Shown here piece by piece: positions 54,938 to 64,000 of a stretch of DNA of 64,000 nt. Each line of letters opens with the position of its first letter. Positions within the stretch are counted from its first letter, which is position 1. A model generated the notes under the pieces. That model did not search any database. It saw only the letters and a program-made list of their open reading frames with translations, and was not told where the DNA came from. This DNA comes from Flavisolibacter longurius (GTDB lineage Bacteria > Bacteroidota > Bacteroidia > Chitinophagales > Chitinophagaceae), in the NCBI GenBank assembly GCA_013327885.1, contig JABUMY010000002.1, forward strand, positions 62,001 to 126,000, written 5' to 3'. A program made the translations under genes and the position numbers.

Positions 54938-57900
54938 TTAATGAACTAAATTCTTTTGAATTGTTGGAAAGGGAGCACCGGAAGGGCTAGGGTTTTTGCC
55001 TCGGTTTTCTATAGCCTTTATTATGGGACTCATCATGTCTTTAAATTCATTACTCTGCTTCATAAGTTTATCTACCTGAGCCAGATTGCCTTTGAAGATT
55101 GCTGCCATAGTAAATAAATATTCCCTTCTTAGATAATTCAGAGCAAGATTCCCGTTTTCATAAACCCAGAGACTACCATCTCGATACAAAGCACTCACCT
55201 TATCCCATGGAACATATTCCGTTCCTACCCGTACTAGCCATTGCCCTCCCTGATAGATCATAGGCACTGCAACTTCCGCAGCAAACATAGCCATAAGTGG
55301 TGAAAGGAAAATACCCCAGATGTAGGGGTCACTTGCATGGGTCATCTCCGACACCCTATTTCTGTGCTTTGTAATCGCGTCAAAGTTGTACATCATCTCC
55401 CGAAGGTTGCCTTGCTTTATTTGATCAATAGTTGCATGCCTTCTGTTGAGCTGATCCATAATCCGGTAATACATGTTTTGCTTAGCCCAAAAACCACCAG
55501 GTATCTTAATGGCTGTAACAGTTACAGGTTCTAAAGGAGGAGCAATATGAGCTGGCTTCCCATTAACTACAGTGTCTTTCAAACCCAAAGGATCATTCCG
55601 AAGGATAGGGTTGCTGGAAGCGTAGTTGTATGATGTAAGATGATAAGAGCTCGTGGCAAGCGGATCTATCTGCCAGAAACGGCCAAGCTGGGCGTCAAGA
55701 CTCCTAAAATTTGTTTCATGCCAGTTGAGATCAAAATCAGTATTTAGTTCTGTGCCATTATTAAACTTTTTTCGATTTTCTAAGCTGCCCGCACTTTTTG
55801 AACTTATCCCACTCATAGTGAGGCCGAAGGGATAGTAATGCGTCTCTTCTAGAATGAATCCTCTGTTATGCACCACCTGCAGATTATCAAAGAACACATC
55901 CACATTGCTTTCATTGGACACATAAACATACAAAAATCCGCTTTTTGGTGCTGCAATGTTTTTCAGGCTTGCATCACTCCAGTGGTTTTTTACCGTACCA
56001 CTTGTTCCTACCCTGCTGGCATTACCCCCGGCATAGCGGAACTGCTCATCAAAGAAGATATAATTAATGTAAGCCTTCGGAGAAGAACTGGTTGTGCCAT
56101 CGCCTCCCCTTATAAAAGTAGAAGGCACGCTGTAAGTACCGCTATTCAGTGTCTGCAACTGTGCATCGGTAAGCCCTTTTGCAGCAGCGGCATTACCTGG
56201 AGTGCCCAACAGTGAAGCAAAAATGCCAGAAAGGGTGAGAGCAGAAGAATTACCATTGGTAAAGCTTTGTGAAGGGGCATAAAAATAACTCTTACCGAAT
56301 ATATTGACGATATCACCTGCCATTACCTTGATCATGAAACCAAGGCCAGTCTTGTTGGTTGCTGCATTGAGCTTATACACGTTGGCTGACGTACTCCCCT
56401 CAGTGACGGTATAATTGGCTGGATAGCTACCACTGGCTACACTGTTATAAGGTGGGTTACCATTGTGGTTCGGGTAATCATTGGAGACAGTCCAGGACGG
56501 AATGCTGCTTTTAGCAACGATCTTTGTGTTATCTATAGAATAAAATCCTTTTTCCCAATTAAGCATGGAAAGGGCCGTGGTTGACTGGTTGCCTTCCAAT
56601 GTAGCAGCTGGATAGTAAGCGGTTTGTTGTTCTTCGGTGAGCACCATACGCACATTCCCCAAGTGATCTTTGAGCATATAGTCATAAACAAATGGCGCTT
56701 GTATGTTTTGGATTGGCCGAAGTCTGCCTTCTTCATGGGGCAGGAACTGCAGGCTGTCATTTTGATAGGTGCCGATCATGTAAAGCGTGGTAGTGACCTT
56801 TGCGCCTTCGGTAGTGATCTTTTTGAGCTTGTTGCCCGCGGCGTCATACACATACTGGATGGTGCCTTTGTTGGCGGTGCCGCTAGCCTTTACGGTAATG
56901 GTCTGCGGCAGGTTCAGGTGGTTATAGACAATTCCGTTTGCACCGCCAAAGGTTACCAGGTTCTTGTTGAGGTCCTTGACCAGATTGCCATTAGCGTCGT
57001 AGCTGTAATCTACAGTGGTAGTAGCCTTTACACCCTGGGTTGGATGCAGGGTCGAGGTGCGGAAATCGCCCAACTTAGTCGTCGCATCGTTTGCCCTATC
57101 ATAAACATTGAGCAGCTTGTTGGTACCGGGCGTATAGCTATATAGCAACGAGTCGATGGTGGCGCTGCCGGTGATCTTCCAGCCCCGCTGGTTTTGGGTG
57201 AGAATATTGCCGTTTGCATCATAGCTAAGCCCTGAAACACTAAAGTCTATGCCAGCATTCAAATTAAAATCTCCGCCGGTATACTGCTTAAAAGCAGCCC
57301 CGGTAAGACGGTTGACATTGTCGTAGGTAAAGTCATACCTGCGGATCTCGTTATCACCCCTGCTCTTCCACACCATTCCGGTAATGTTGCCATTAAAGGC
57401 GCCTTTTGCAAAGTTGCCCAGGGAAGTGCCACCGGCGGTTTGAATGGCGGTGCGGTCATAACCCAGGTCAAAGCCAAAGTAGTTGGTGCCGGCAGCGGTT
57501 GATTTGGCATAGGCCCGGTTGACACCCAGCATCCAGCCCCGGATGTTGTAATCATAGCCCAGTGTTTCCAGGGCCACATTGGTGTTCAAAGGGTTGGTGC
57601 CCAAACCTTTTGTTTTGAGCTGGCCCAGTTCATTGTAGCTGTTGACAAGGATGGTTTTGTCTGTGGAGTTACTTGTCATGTTGTTGTTCACCCGCTTTTT
57701 GACGGTGGTCACACGCCCCGCTGCGTCATAGCCCATCTTGGTAAGCACCTGGTAAATATTGGCAAGCGTACCGCTTTTTTGGTGCTTTACGTGCGTTCGG
57801 AGCACCTTGCCGGAAAAATCATACTGGGTGGTGGCGACATCTGTTCCGCTTGTAACATTGGTGCTTTTTACCTGCACCACCCTCCCTTTTTCATCATAAA

Positions 57901-59362
57901 GGGTAACCGTATAAAGAAAGTCCGAGGCTGTGCCCAGCACCTTTACCTTCGTCCAGGTTGGCAGCCCTTTGGTTTGCAACGAGCGGCTGATCTGCTGGGC
58001 ATAGCCGGTGGCAGCAGTATTAAAGTCGGATAAAATAAAATTGGTGGCAGTAATATGAGTGTTGTCCAGTGCAGAGGAAGGCGCACCCGAAGGCAGATTG
58101 TCATAGCTGTCATAGCCTGTTTCGGTGAGCAACTCCCAACCTGAGCCGGGAGGCACATTGGTGGGAAAGGGATAAGCCGCTGCCGGAAGGTTATCGGCAG
58201 CTGTCTGGTGGGTGGCTCTTGTGGCAGCACTGTTGTAAAGCCCTGTGAGAAAAGGACGGTTCAATGTATCATAGATTGTCACCAGCCATTTGCTGCCCGC
58301 TCGCAGGTTGGCGTCCTGTGTCATCACCAGCCGGTCCCGTATGTCATACACCATATGCACCTCACCGGCACCTGGGACTTTTTTTATATTCATTCTGCCA
58401 CGCCCGTCATAGCCATAATAAAAGCAAAGCTCATCTCGCTGGGTGGTCGTGATCGTCCAATTGCCGGCCGCCAACATTAGTGCGACGGCCTGGGGTTGCA
58501 AAACAAAGCGCAGTTGGTTCAGGTCATCATAGACATAATACGTGCAGAGCCAGCCAACGTGCCCGGTGCCGGGAGTGGTGGCCAACTGCACTTTTTTGAG
58601 CACCACCTTTCCTTCCTTGTCTTTGTACTCCACTACCTGCTTGCCCTGTTCATCGGTTGTCACGGTTTTATAGAGCTCACCTGCCCCGTAGCGGGTGGTG
58701 GAACTGGGCGCAGACGAGACGGTGGCTGAGGGTATCCAGATACGCACCGAATCACTCACAGCATTGATCAAATAAGAAGTCTTCACCGAGCGGCGGTTTG
58801 TAGCAAGGGCCTGTCCTGCCGTGCCGGCCCAGCTATCACCCGGAGCAAAACTTTCCAGCACCCGGTTTAGCGGCGAGGCCTCAAACATTGTCTGCCCATA
58901 GAAGTAAGCCTCACCGGGGTATTGCGCTTTTGAAAAGGCACTGTCCTGCTGAAAAGGATTACGCTTGAAAAGTCCATCACTCACCGAGGTGTTGCCACCC
59001 GTGGAGTTGGCGGCAAAGGGCAGGTACTTCACCTCTTCGCGTCCAAAGGCGTCATACACCACCGGTGTCACCAGGTCCTTGCCCAAGGGCGTTATGCCTT
59101 TTACGACCGTTTGGATGGGCCGGCCCAAACCATCTACATATTGGCTCGTCATCACTGCTTTGTCCAGCGTAGTGGTGACGGTCAAATTGTTCGGGTTCGT
59201 CTCCGGCGCTACCGCCTCCCAACTGCGCACATAGTTAACAGGCGCAGTCGTTGGATACGCAAAAGGCGCAACACGGGGCTGGGCAAACAAACTACTCTTT
59301 GCCAAAAGACAAAGGTGAGATAAGACAATTGCTCTCTTCAAAAAAAACAAGGCTGGTCGCAT
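54938..59362 (-). CDS. secreted RHS-repeat protein with variable C-terminal tip
   Basis: 1,474 residues with a signal peptide ending SLFAQP. The N-terminal part (VAPETNPNNLTVTTTLDKAV, MTSQYVDGLGRPIQTV) matches DUF6443. The middle has many YD-type repeats (YDANGNLVKDLNK, YDAAGNKLKKI). The RHS core boundary LGRFWQIDPLATSSYHLTSY ends near residue 1263. The remaining about 211 residues (54938-55573) are a variable tip with a hydrophobic segment (YIWGIFLSPLMAMFAAEV) and no family I recognise. RHS tips are typically toxins; here that is an inference. Export by signal peptide, rather than type VI, fits Bacteroidota RHS loci. Confidence 0.85.
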   Translation of the reverse strand: MRPALFFLKRAIVLSHLCLLAKSSLFAQPRVAPFAYPTTAPVNYVRSWEAVAPETNPNNLTVTTTLDKAVMTSQYVDGLGRPIQTVVKGITPLGKDLVTPVVYDAFGREEVKYLPFAANSTGGNTSVSDGLFKRNPFQQDSAFSKAQYPGEAYFYGQTMFEASPLNRVLESFAPGDSWAGTAGQALATNRRSVKTSYLINAVSDSVRIWIPSATVSSAPSSTTRYGAGELYKTVTTDEQGKQVVEYKDKEGKVVLKKVQLATTPGTGHVGWLCTYYVYDDLNQLRFVLQPQAVALMLAAGNWTITTTQRDELCFYYGYDGRGRMNIKKVPGAGEVHMVYDIRDRLVMTQDANLRAGSKWLVTIYDTLNRPFLTGLYNSAATRATHQTAADNLPAAAYPFPTNVPPGSGWELLTETGYDSYDNLPSGAPSSALDNTHITATNFILSDFNTAATGYAQQISRSLQTKGLPTWTKVKVLGTASDFLYTVTLYDEKGRVVQVKSTNVTSGTDVATTQYDFSGKVLRTHVKHQKSGTLANIYQVLTKMGYDAAGRVTTVKKRVNNNMTSNSTDKTILVNSYNELGQLKTKGLGTNPLNTNVALETLGYDYNIRGWMLGVNRAYAKSTAAGTNYFGFDLGYDRTAIQTAGGTSLGNFAKGAFNGNITGMVWKSRGDNEIRRYDFTYDNVNRLTGAAFKQYTGGDFNLNAGIDFSVSGLSYDANGNILTQNQRGWKITGSATIDSLLYSYTPGTNKLLNVYDRANDATTKLGDFRTSTLHPTQGVKATTTVDYSYDANGNLVKDLNKNLVTFGGANGIVYNHLNLPQTITVKASGTANKGTIQYVYDAAGNKLKKITTEGAKVTTTLYMIGTYQNDSLQFLPHEEGRLRPIQNIQAPFVYDYMLKDHLGNVRMVLTEEQQTAYYPAATLEGNQSTTALSMLNWEKGFYSIDNTKIVAKSSIPSWTVSNDYPNHNGNPPYNSVASGSYPANYTVTEGSTSANVYKLNAATNKTGLGFMIKVMAGDIVNIFGKSYFYAPSQSFTNGNSSALTLSGIFASLLGTPGNAAAAKGLTDAQLQTLNSGTYSVPSTFIRGGDGTTSSSPKAYINYIFFDEQFRYAGGNASRVGTSGTVKNHWSDASLKNIAAPKSGFLYVYVSNESNVDVFFDNLQVVHNRGFILEETHYYPFGLTMSGISSKSAGSLENRKKFNNGTELNTDFDLNWHETNFRSLDAQLGRFWQIDPLATSSYHLTSYNYASSNPILRNDPLGLKDTVVNGKPAHIAPPLEPVTVTAIKIPGGFWAKQNMYYRIMDQLNRRHATIDQIKQGNLREMMYNFDAITKHRNRVSEMTHASDPYIWGIFLSPLMAMFAAEVAVPMIYQGGQWLVRVGTEYVPWDKVSALYRDGSLWVYENGNLALNYLRREYLFTMAAIFKGNLAQVDKLMKQSNEFKDMMSPIIKAIENRGKNPSPSGAPFPTIQKNLVH

Positions 59363-59395
59363 ATACCGTCAGTTAGTGGCTTGAAGTAAATAGGG

Positions 59396-59731
59396 TTAAT
59401 TGGCAGATACCAGCCAACGCTTCTTCTGCTTATATATATTATACTGAGAAGCAGATAAAATGGGACGGTACAGTGAATCCCTTTGCTGTTCAACCCGTTG
59501 AATTTGAATTGATAAAGAGTCCGTATTTTCAAACTGTTTTCGCAGCGCACTTTTTTTATGGTATATATCGAGGTTCACATTATATACAGCCTGGAATTGT
59601 ACATCACTCAACACCAAAGAATCCTTCATCTTTTGCGCTATCTTACTGGCAACCAGTTCGTACGGTGTAGACTGCGCACGCAATGATAACAACGGTGTTA
59701 ACCCAAGTAGAATAAGAATCAAGAATTTCAT
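59396..59731 (-). CDS. small secreted helical protein in the RHS locus
   Basis: 111 residues. Signal peptide ending LRAQS; the mature part is helical with an LxxxQ-type pattern (LVLSDVQFQAVYNVNLDIYH, LYRPILSASQYNIYKQKK), resembling Spy/CpxP-like periplasmic chaperones. It lies between the DUF5977 protein and the RHS gene in the same direction, 33 bases from the RHS start. Confidence 0.68.
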   Translation of the reverse strand: MKFLILILLGLTPLLSLRAQSTPYELVASKIAQKMKDSLVLSDVQFQAVYNVNLDIYHKKSALRKQFENTDSLSIQIQRVEQQRDSLYRPILSASQYNIYKQKKRWLVSAN

Positions 59732-59746
59732 AAAAAGAATTTGTAT

Positions 59747-62700
59747 TTATTCAATAATTGACACACACGGATAAGGTGATTGTTCCGTATAATTTGCCGA
59801 CCAGGAGCCATCACTCCATTCATAATGATAAGTACACTCGTAGATGTGTGATCCAATCTGAACCGATGAAGTATAAACCTTGATACCGGTTTGACAGGTA
59901 TTGTTCACGCATTTTTTATCGATACCTGAACAATTTGAAGTTGTACAAACAAAGGTCGACGTACAGGTTCCAAATTGATTGGCATATGCCTGACCGTTTG
60001 CTACGATATCCGCCAAAGCCTTACGGTTTGCTCCAAGTAAGGTTGAGGAACTGTAAAGGTTTGCAGGTACAGTATAGGTCACCTGGCCTCCTGCAAAACC
60101 TGCCGGGCAATTGTTTCGCGTAAAAATTTGACTTTGTATTTCATTATAGAAAATTGAGCAGTCTTCATCATTATTGTAATAATTGTAACAAAGCTTCTTT
60201 AATACGCGTTTCGCATGATCTCTAACAACGATCAACCTTGAAAAATCGTCATACTCATAATAAGCAATGCTGTTGTTTGCATCACACATACTGGAAATAC
60301 CAATCATCGGCTCATACGTCATCGTATTCATGAGTGCAGTATGCGGATAAAGCCTTACTTCATCGAGCAAACCTGTTCCAGATATAGAAATAGTTCCAAC
60401 TACTGATAATTGGTGCGTATACAAAGTCCATCCATTCGATGTAATCCCTGCAGTTCCGGAAGAGCCATTCACAGTTTTACTACCGTTATTGCTCCAATAG
60501 GTGACATGGTAAATACTTTGAGGCAGATTGGTTTTCGAAAGAGGGAATCCGGCCAAGGAATAGACTCGTTTTCCCGTTGGTGAACTAACATCTGTTTGAC
60601 TGTTTCCAGTAAATGTCCATCCACCTTTACCCTCGGCTTCGAAAGATGTGTAGGCCACCATACTTTGTGAAGCACCTCTAATTTCAGCAATCGGTAATTG
60701 GTTGCTATAATCATATATATAGACCGACGCAATTCCATCCCGGCCCGTGTACTGCACTACTTTCCCGGATCCATCATAAGCATTGTAAATAACATCATGT
60801 TGCATAGCATTAGTATTGGTTGCAGACTTGACGCTGTCAATAACAGGAATTTGATTGTTTAACCTATATAAAATCCGACCTGTAGTTTGCAGAACAGATG
60901 CCTTGTATTCTTTCTTTTCAAGTGGAAGAACAACCATGTTCTTTGAAACCATATTATCATATACGTTGGGATTAAGTGGCGTAACAAAATCAATAGGGTA
61001 TTTGTATTCAGTGACCAGCACATTGTTACGGCTATCCGTTGACTGCACGTGTGTGACTCCCAGGTGATTAACATTATTGTAGGTATAGACTTTTTTCACA
61101 TTTAACGGATTCAGCCCATTTTCATCATACGTTATAGTTTTCGTGCTGTCTAAACGTTCCCAACTGGATTCATACATGGTCTTGTTAACATCAAATCCCT
61201 CGAAATAATAATCACCAATCGGATCCCAGCGAAGCGAAAGTTTTAATCCTTTCACTTCCTTGTAATATTGTGTACTTGGGCTCACCCCGTAATAATTGTA
61301 GGTTTCGGTTAGCTTGATTTCAGTAGAGCCATTCTTTTTGAAGCTTCTAGTATAACGTTCAACCCCATTGAAAGTGCTTGACTGATAAAGCGGCGCATCA
61401 TAAATGCTCCCGTTTACCAGCGTATAACTATACTGATTTGAGTTTACAATATATTGGTGATATACACCACCATTTTCAAACGCATCTCCGCCCAGACTTT
61501 CTGTTACGTCGGAGTAGGCAATTATATTTCCATTGAAAATATGCAGGTTGTTTACCGACTTACTGGATCGTTCACTATAATTACAGGTCAGCAGCACGGA
61601 TTCAGAAAAACCAGAAATTGTATTTACATACATACATAATAGACCAGCCGTGCCGACCTTATCCAATAGTACAGTGGCAGCCTGTCCACTATTCAGATTT
61701 AAGTTACTGGTGGGACCATAATAAATTCTTCTAACACTAGGTGCTGCATTTCTACCCGATTTAGAATAAATAGATTTAACACGCAAGCCCCCTACTTGCG
61801 TTGTACCTGCCATATTTGCCTCATAAACAAGACTATCTATGCCACCAGTTGGATGTGTTATTTCCCGAAGCAGGCCGTATTGCGCATAAGTCGCGTTTGG
61901 GTTACGGTTAGCCGTTGCGTCCCAATAACCTGAGGGTGTACCGGCATTAGAAATAAACTGTGTATTGCTAGCTCCGTTGTAAAAGCCCCAATGATCCTGC
62001 GAAAAAGAAGTTATGACCGGCAAATCAGCTGGAGAAATGTAAGAAAAATTGTAGTTTTCATCACCGTTTCTTATCGTAGACAAAAAGGGCCTCCGTGTAC
62101 TTGTCGGTGCATTCGTTAATCCATTTGGGTAGCTATATGTTATCGCATAATCATAACCAAGTGAAACAGTTTTAATTATTAGGTCGTTTTTGTCTTTTAC
62201 ATTTATATCTGCCAAGATTTTATAAGCACCATTATTTGTTGAACCAAATAAATTGTAATTGCTATAGTTAAACGTCACTTTTCCCCAGTTAGGAATACGG
62301 ATTTGCGTAAGTATTCGATCTTTATACTCGGTAAAACTTCGAATGATTTGACTCGTTGGCGGACAAGGCACTGAACAAGATGCTGCACAATCACCTGTAC
62401 AAGTATTATTTTGTGTAACAACCCTGTTTACCTGTGTATAATCCTGCGGATCCATTTTGTGTTCATAGGATTGATAATCCAATAGAATGCTATCACCGTA
62501 AGGATTAACGATTGTATGCAAGTAATAGGAAGTTTTGATAAAAGGAGGATGCGGTAATTTATTAGCATAAGCAGTATTATTTGAATACGTTTCTTCTGTA
62601 GCGCTGGTCCCGCCAAAAAAATACTGGACTCCCTCTCCATCAGTAATTTTAAAAGTATAGTTCGTACCAGAAAAGTTCGTTTGCACCTTGATATTCTTAT

Positions 62701-63235
62701 AAGGAAGAAGAACTGCATTTCTACTGCTGTCTAAAACAAATTTTCCATTTTGGTTTAGAAAATTATAGCTGAAAAGATCAGGTTCTGTGTCATTCGCATC
62801 ATTCCATGATGGATTATTATAAGCCATAATATAGGCATGCATAGCTGCTGAACCTGGACTTACATTATCAGCTAAAGTCCTTCTTGTTGCCCCCTCATCA
62901 ATCGCACCATTTACGGTGCGTGTAATGACGCCCCCGGCATTTAAAATCCAGGACATTCCGGTTAATGACGGGTATTCATTTACACGTACGCCGTTTGATG
63001 CATAACTCAAAGAAAGCGGAAGACTTAATTTCCCGGATGTAAGCATATACAATGGTATTTGGTATTGAACCATACCTGTTGCCAAAGAAACCTCTGCACC
63101 ACTGTACTTGGTTAAAGCGGCAGCATTGGGAGAGGAGGGTATTACTCTCTGTGCGAACATGTTAAATTGTGGATCAATTTGCGTATACCCATAGCGTTGT
63201 ATAAAGCAAAGAAGAATTAATAGATACACTCTCAT
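59747..63235 (-). CDS. secreted YD-repeat-like protein with DUF5977 domain
   Basis: 1,162 residues with a signal peptide (MRVYLLILLCFIQRYGYTQ). The N-terminus (GAEVSLATGMVQYQIPLYML, LSLSYASNGVRVNEYPSLTG) is of a type common in Bacteroidota RHS clusters. The middle carries RHS-like strands (YNAYDGSGKVVQYTGRDGIA). Near the C-terminus CPAGFAGGQVTYTVPANLY and ALADIVANGQAYANQFGTC match DUF5977, followed by a Cys-rich tail. It lacks an RHS core or tip. It may be a shell or delivery partner of the RHS protein; this is inference. AT-rich. Confidence 0.82.
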   Translation of the reverse strand: MRVYLLILLCFIQRYGYTQIDPQFNMFAQRVIPSSPNAAALTKYSGAEVSLATGMVQYQIPLYMLTSGKLSLPLSLSYASNGVRVNEYPSLTGMSWILNAGGVITRTVNGAIDEGATRRTLADNVSPGSAAMHAYIMAYNNPSWNDANDTEPDLFSYNFLNQNGKFVLDSSRNAVLLPYKNIKVQTNFSGTNYTFKITDGEGVQYFFGGTSATEETYSNNTAYANKLPHPPFIKTSYYLHTIVNPYGDSILLDYQSYEHKMDPQDYTQVNRVVTQNNTCTGDCAASCSVPCPPTSQIIRSFTEYKDRILTQIRIPNWGKVTFNYSNYNLFGSTNNGAYKILADINVKDKNDLIIKTVSLGYDYAITYSYPNGLTNAPTSTRRPFLSTIRNGDENYNFSYISPADLPVITSFSQDHWGFYNGASNTQFISNAGTPSGYWDATANRNPNATYAQYGLLREITHPTGGIDSLVYEANMAGTTQVGGLRVKSIYSKSGRNAAPSVRRIYYGPTSNLNLNSGQAATVLLDKVGTAGLLCMYVNTISGFSESVLLTCNYSERSSKSVNNLHIFNGNIIAYSDVTESLGGDAFENGGVYHQYIVNSNQYSYTLVNGSIYDAPLYQSSTFNGVERYTRSFKKNGSTEIKLTETYNYYGVSPSTQYYKEVKGLKLSLRWDPIGDYYFEGFDVNKTMYESSWERLDSTKTITYDENGLNPLNVKKVYTYNNVNHLGVTHVQSTDSRNNVLVTEYKYPIDFVTPLNPNVYDNMVSKNMVVLPLEKKEYKASVLQTTGRILYRLNNQIPVIDSVKSATNTNAMQHDVIYNAYDGSGKVVQYTGRDGIASVYIYDYSNQLPIAEIRGASQSMVAYTSFEAEGKGGWTFTGNSQTDVSSPTGKRVYSLAGFPLSKTNLPQSIYHVTYWSNNGSKTVNGSSGTAGITSNGWTLYTHQLSVVGTISISGTGLLDEVRLYPHTALMNTMTYEPMIGISSMCDANNSIAYYEYDDFSRLIVVRDHAKRVLKKLCYNYYNNDEDCSIFYNEIQSQIFTRNNCPAGFAGGQVTYTVPANLYSSSTLLGANRKALADIVANGQAYANQFGTCTSTFVCTTSNCSGIDKKCVNNTCQTGIKVYTSSVQIGSHIYECTYHYEWSDGSWSANYTEQSPYPCVSIIE

Positions 63236-63259
63236 GATTAAGTTGATTCAGTTAGTTTT

Positions 63260-64000
63260 TTATTTCAGGTTATAGCCGATTCTAAAGAGGATAGCTTGTG
63301 TTTTGGGGAGTTGTTGGTAGCTGAGGAAGTCCCAGAGCAACTTCATATCGCCTTTGATCTTCTTGCTCACCTGATATTTTTTACTCAGCCCTAATAGACC
63401 ACTCTGTTGCCAGGCGTTTAAGTTGCGTAGTTGTTGTACGCTTTGAAAAGCCGTGCGATAGTTTTGCTCATAGCCGCCACTCAGGTAAATGCTTCCTTTG
63501 AGCTTTAGATCTACGTAGCTTCTGAGCCCTACGCCTTCACTCGTCATGCGGATGTGGTCCCAGCCCCTGCCCCAGCCCAGCTTGTAAGAAGCTCCCACAC
63601 CAATGGCGCTCTTGTCACTGAGCTTATAGCCCAACGAGAGCCCCAAATCAGAGGTGGTGGGAAAATAGCTGTTGGCCTTTTGGCTCTGCACATTGGCGCC
63701 ATACTCCAGGCGCTGCAGAAACGTTTTTGTTCTCTGGCTGTTTGGTTCAAAGCCCTCCGGTATATCGATGTCACCATTGCTGTTGCCATAGGCCCCGCTG
63801 CTGTACTGCGAGAGTTTGTTCTTTAAATCTGATAATTGTCCCTGGGCGGCCTGCAGATTCTCTTGCACCAGCTGCTGTACCTGAGGACCGGAGCCAAAGC
63901 GGTCCTGAATGCCTTGTTGCACCGAGGCCCTCGTTTGCAGCCCGGCCAGTGAAGTAGCAGCGGCGTTGCCAGCCGGAAGGGCAAACAGCGAACCGAGTTG
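63260..64000 (-). CDS. outer-membrane-associated protein, 5' end outside the window
   Basis: The frame is open to the window edge, so the start is missing. The visible part begins QLGSLFALPAGN, then a coiled-coil stretch (QVQQLVQENLQAAQGQLSDL) and a strand-rich C-terminus of the barrel type (LGLSLGYKLSDKSAIGVGAS, GSIYLSGGYEQNYR) ending ILFRIGYNLK, with an aromatic residue near the end as in outer-membrane proteins. It is the first gene seen of the RHS cluster and is followed after 24 bases by the DUF5977 protein. Confidence 0.7.
   Translation of the reverse strand, partial: QLGSLFALPAGNAAATSLAGLQTRASVQQGIQDRFGSGPQVQQLVQENLQAAQGQLSDLKNKLSQYSSGAYGNSNGDIDIPEGFEPNSQRTKTFLQRLEYGANVQSQKANSYFPTTSDLGLSLGYKLSDKSAIGVGASYKLGWGRGWDHIRMTSEGVGLRSYVDLKLKGSIYLSGGYEQNYRTAFQSVQQLRNLNAWQQSGLLGLSKKYQVSKKIKGDMKLLWDFLSYQQLPKTQAILFRIGYNLK

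Overview
The window looks like the chromosome of a Bacteroidota bacterium, most likely a member of the Chitinophagaceae. Evidence: promoter elements of the TAnnTTTG type, type IX secretion (T9SS) C-terminal sorting domains, an outer-membrane beta-barrel receptor family and a TonB-dependent receptor with carboxypeptidase-like N-terminal domains, an AtpB with a signal peptide and long N-terminal extension, and DUF5977 and DUF6443/RHS proteins. Species assignment is not possible from reading alone.

Layout. 1-4.2 kb: tRNA-Arg, a TPR membrane protein, an SRPBCC protein, UMP kinase (pyrH), a coiled-coil membrane protein, then a non-coding stretch with REP-like palindromes and a heptamer tandem repeat. 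4.2-8.8 kb: a secreted M1 peptidase and a peptidoglycan-recycling pair (MurU-like nucleotidyltransferase and an AmgK-like kinase fused to a RapZ C-terminal domain). This pair is invaded by copies of a G/C-rich repeat, including an in-frame 165-bp insertion inside the kinase active-site region. 8.9-12.4 kb: a decayed T9SS-secreted giant protein. 12.5-20.3 kb: ATP synthase genes atpB-E-F-H and atpA, split by a secreted M43 metalloprotease with its own terminators. 20.6-26 kb: a small-protein/GNAT-like pair, an MsbA-like ABC exporter with a translationally coupled small gene, and a secreted protein with a caspase-like His/Cys motif. 26-32 kb: a PhoB/PhoR-type two-component pair, a SWIM zinc-finger protein with a partner, and a transglutaminase-like secreted protein. 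32-45.6 kb: outer-membrane receptor, acyltransferase, lipoproteins, serine hydrolase, DUF1328, a broken GyrI-like gene, and a TonB receptor plus beta-helix lipoprotein unit behind a candidate PhoB box. 46-51.4 kb: glutaminase-family protein and two secreted proteins of unknown role. 51.5-54.3 kb: a decay zone with frameshifted kptA and DUF6686 genes, an intact IS4-family element and an IS3 orfA remnant. 54.4-64 kb: an RHS-type locus on the minus strand (outer-membrane barrel protein, DUF5977 YD-like secreted protein, small secreted protein, RHS protein with a variable C-terminus, and a membrane protein that may be its immunity factor).

The strongest candidates for something new are the repeat invasion of the amgK-rapZ/murU pair, the RHS locus with its candidate toxin tip and immunity gene, the families of degenerate word repeats filling short spacers (three of them inside the atp operon), and the secreted caspase-like protein. 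Nothing resembling a CRISPR array or prophage was seen.
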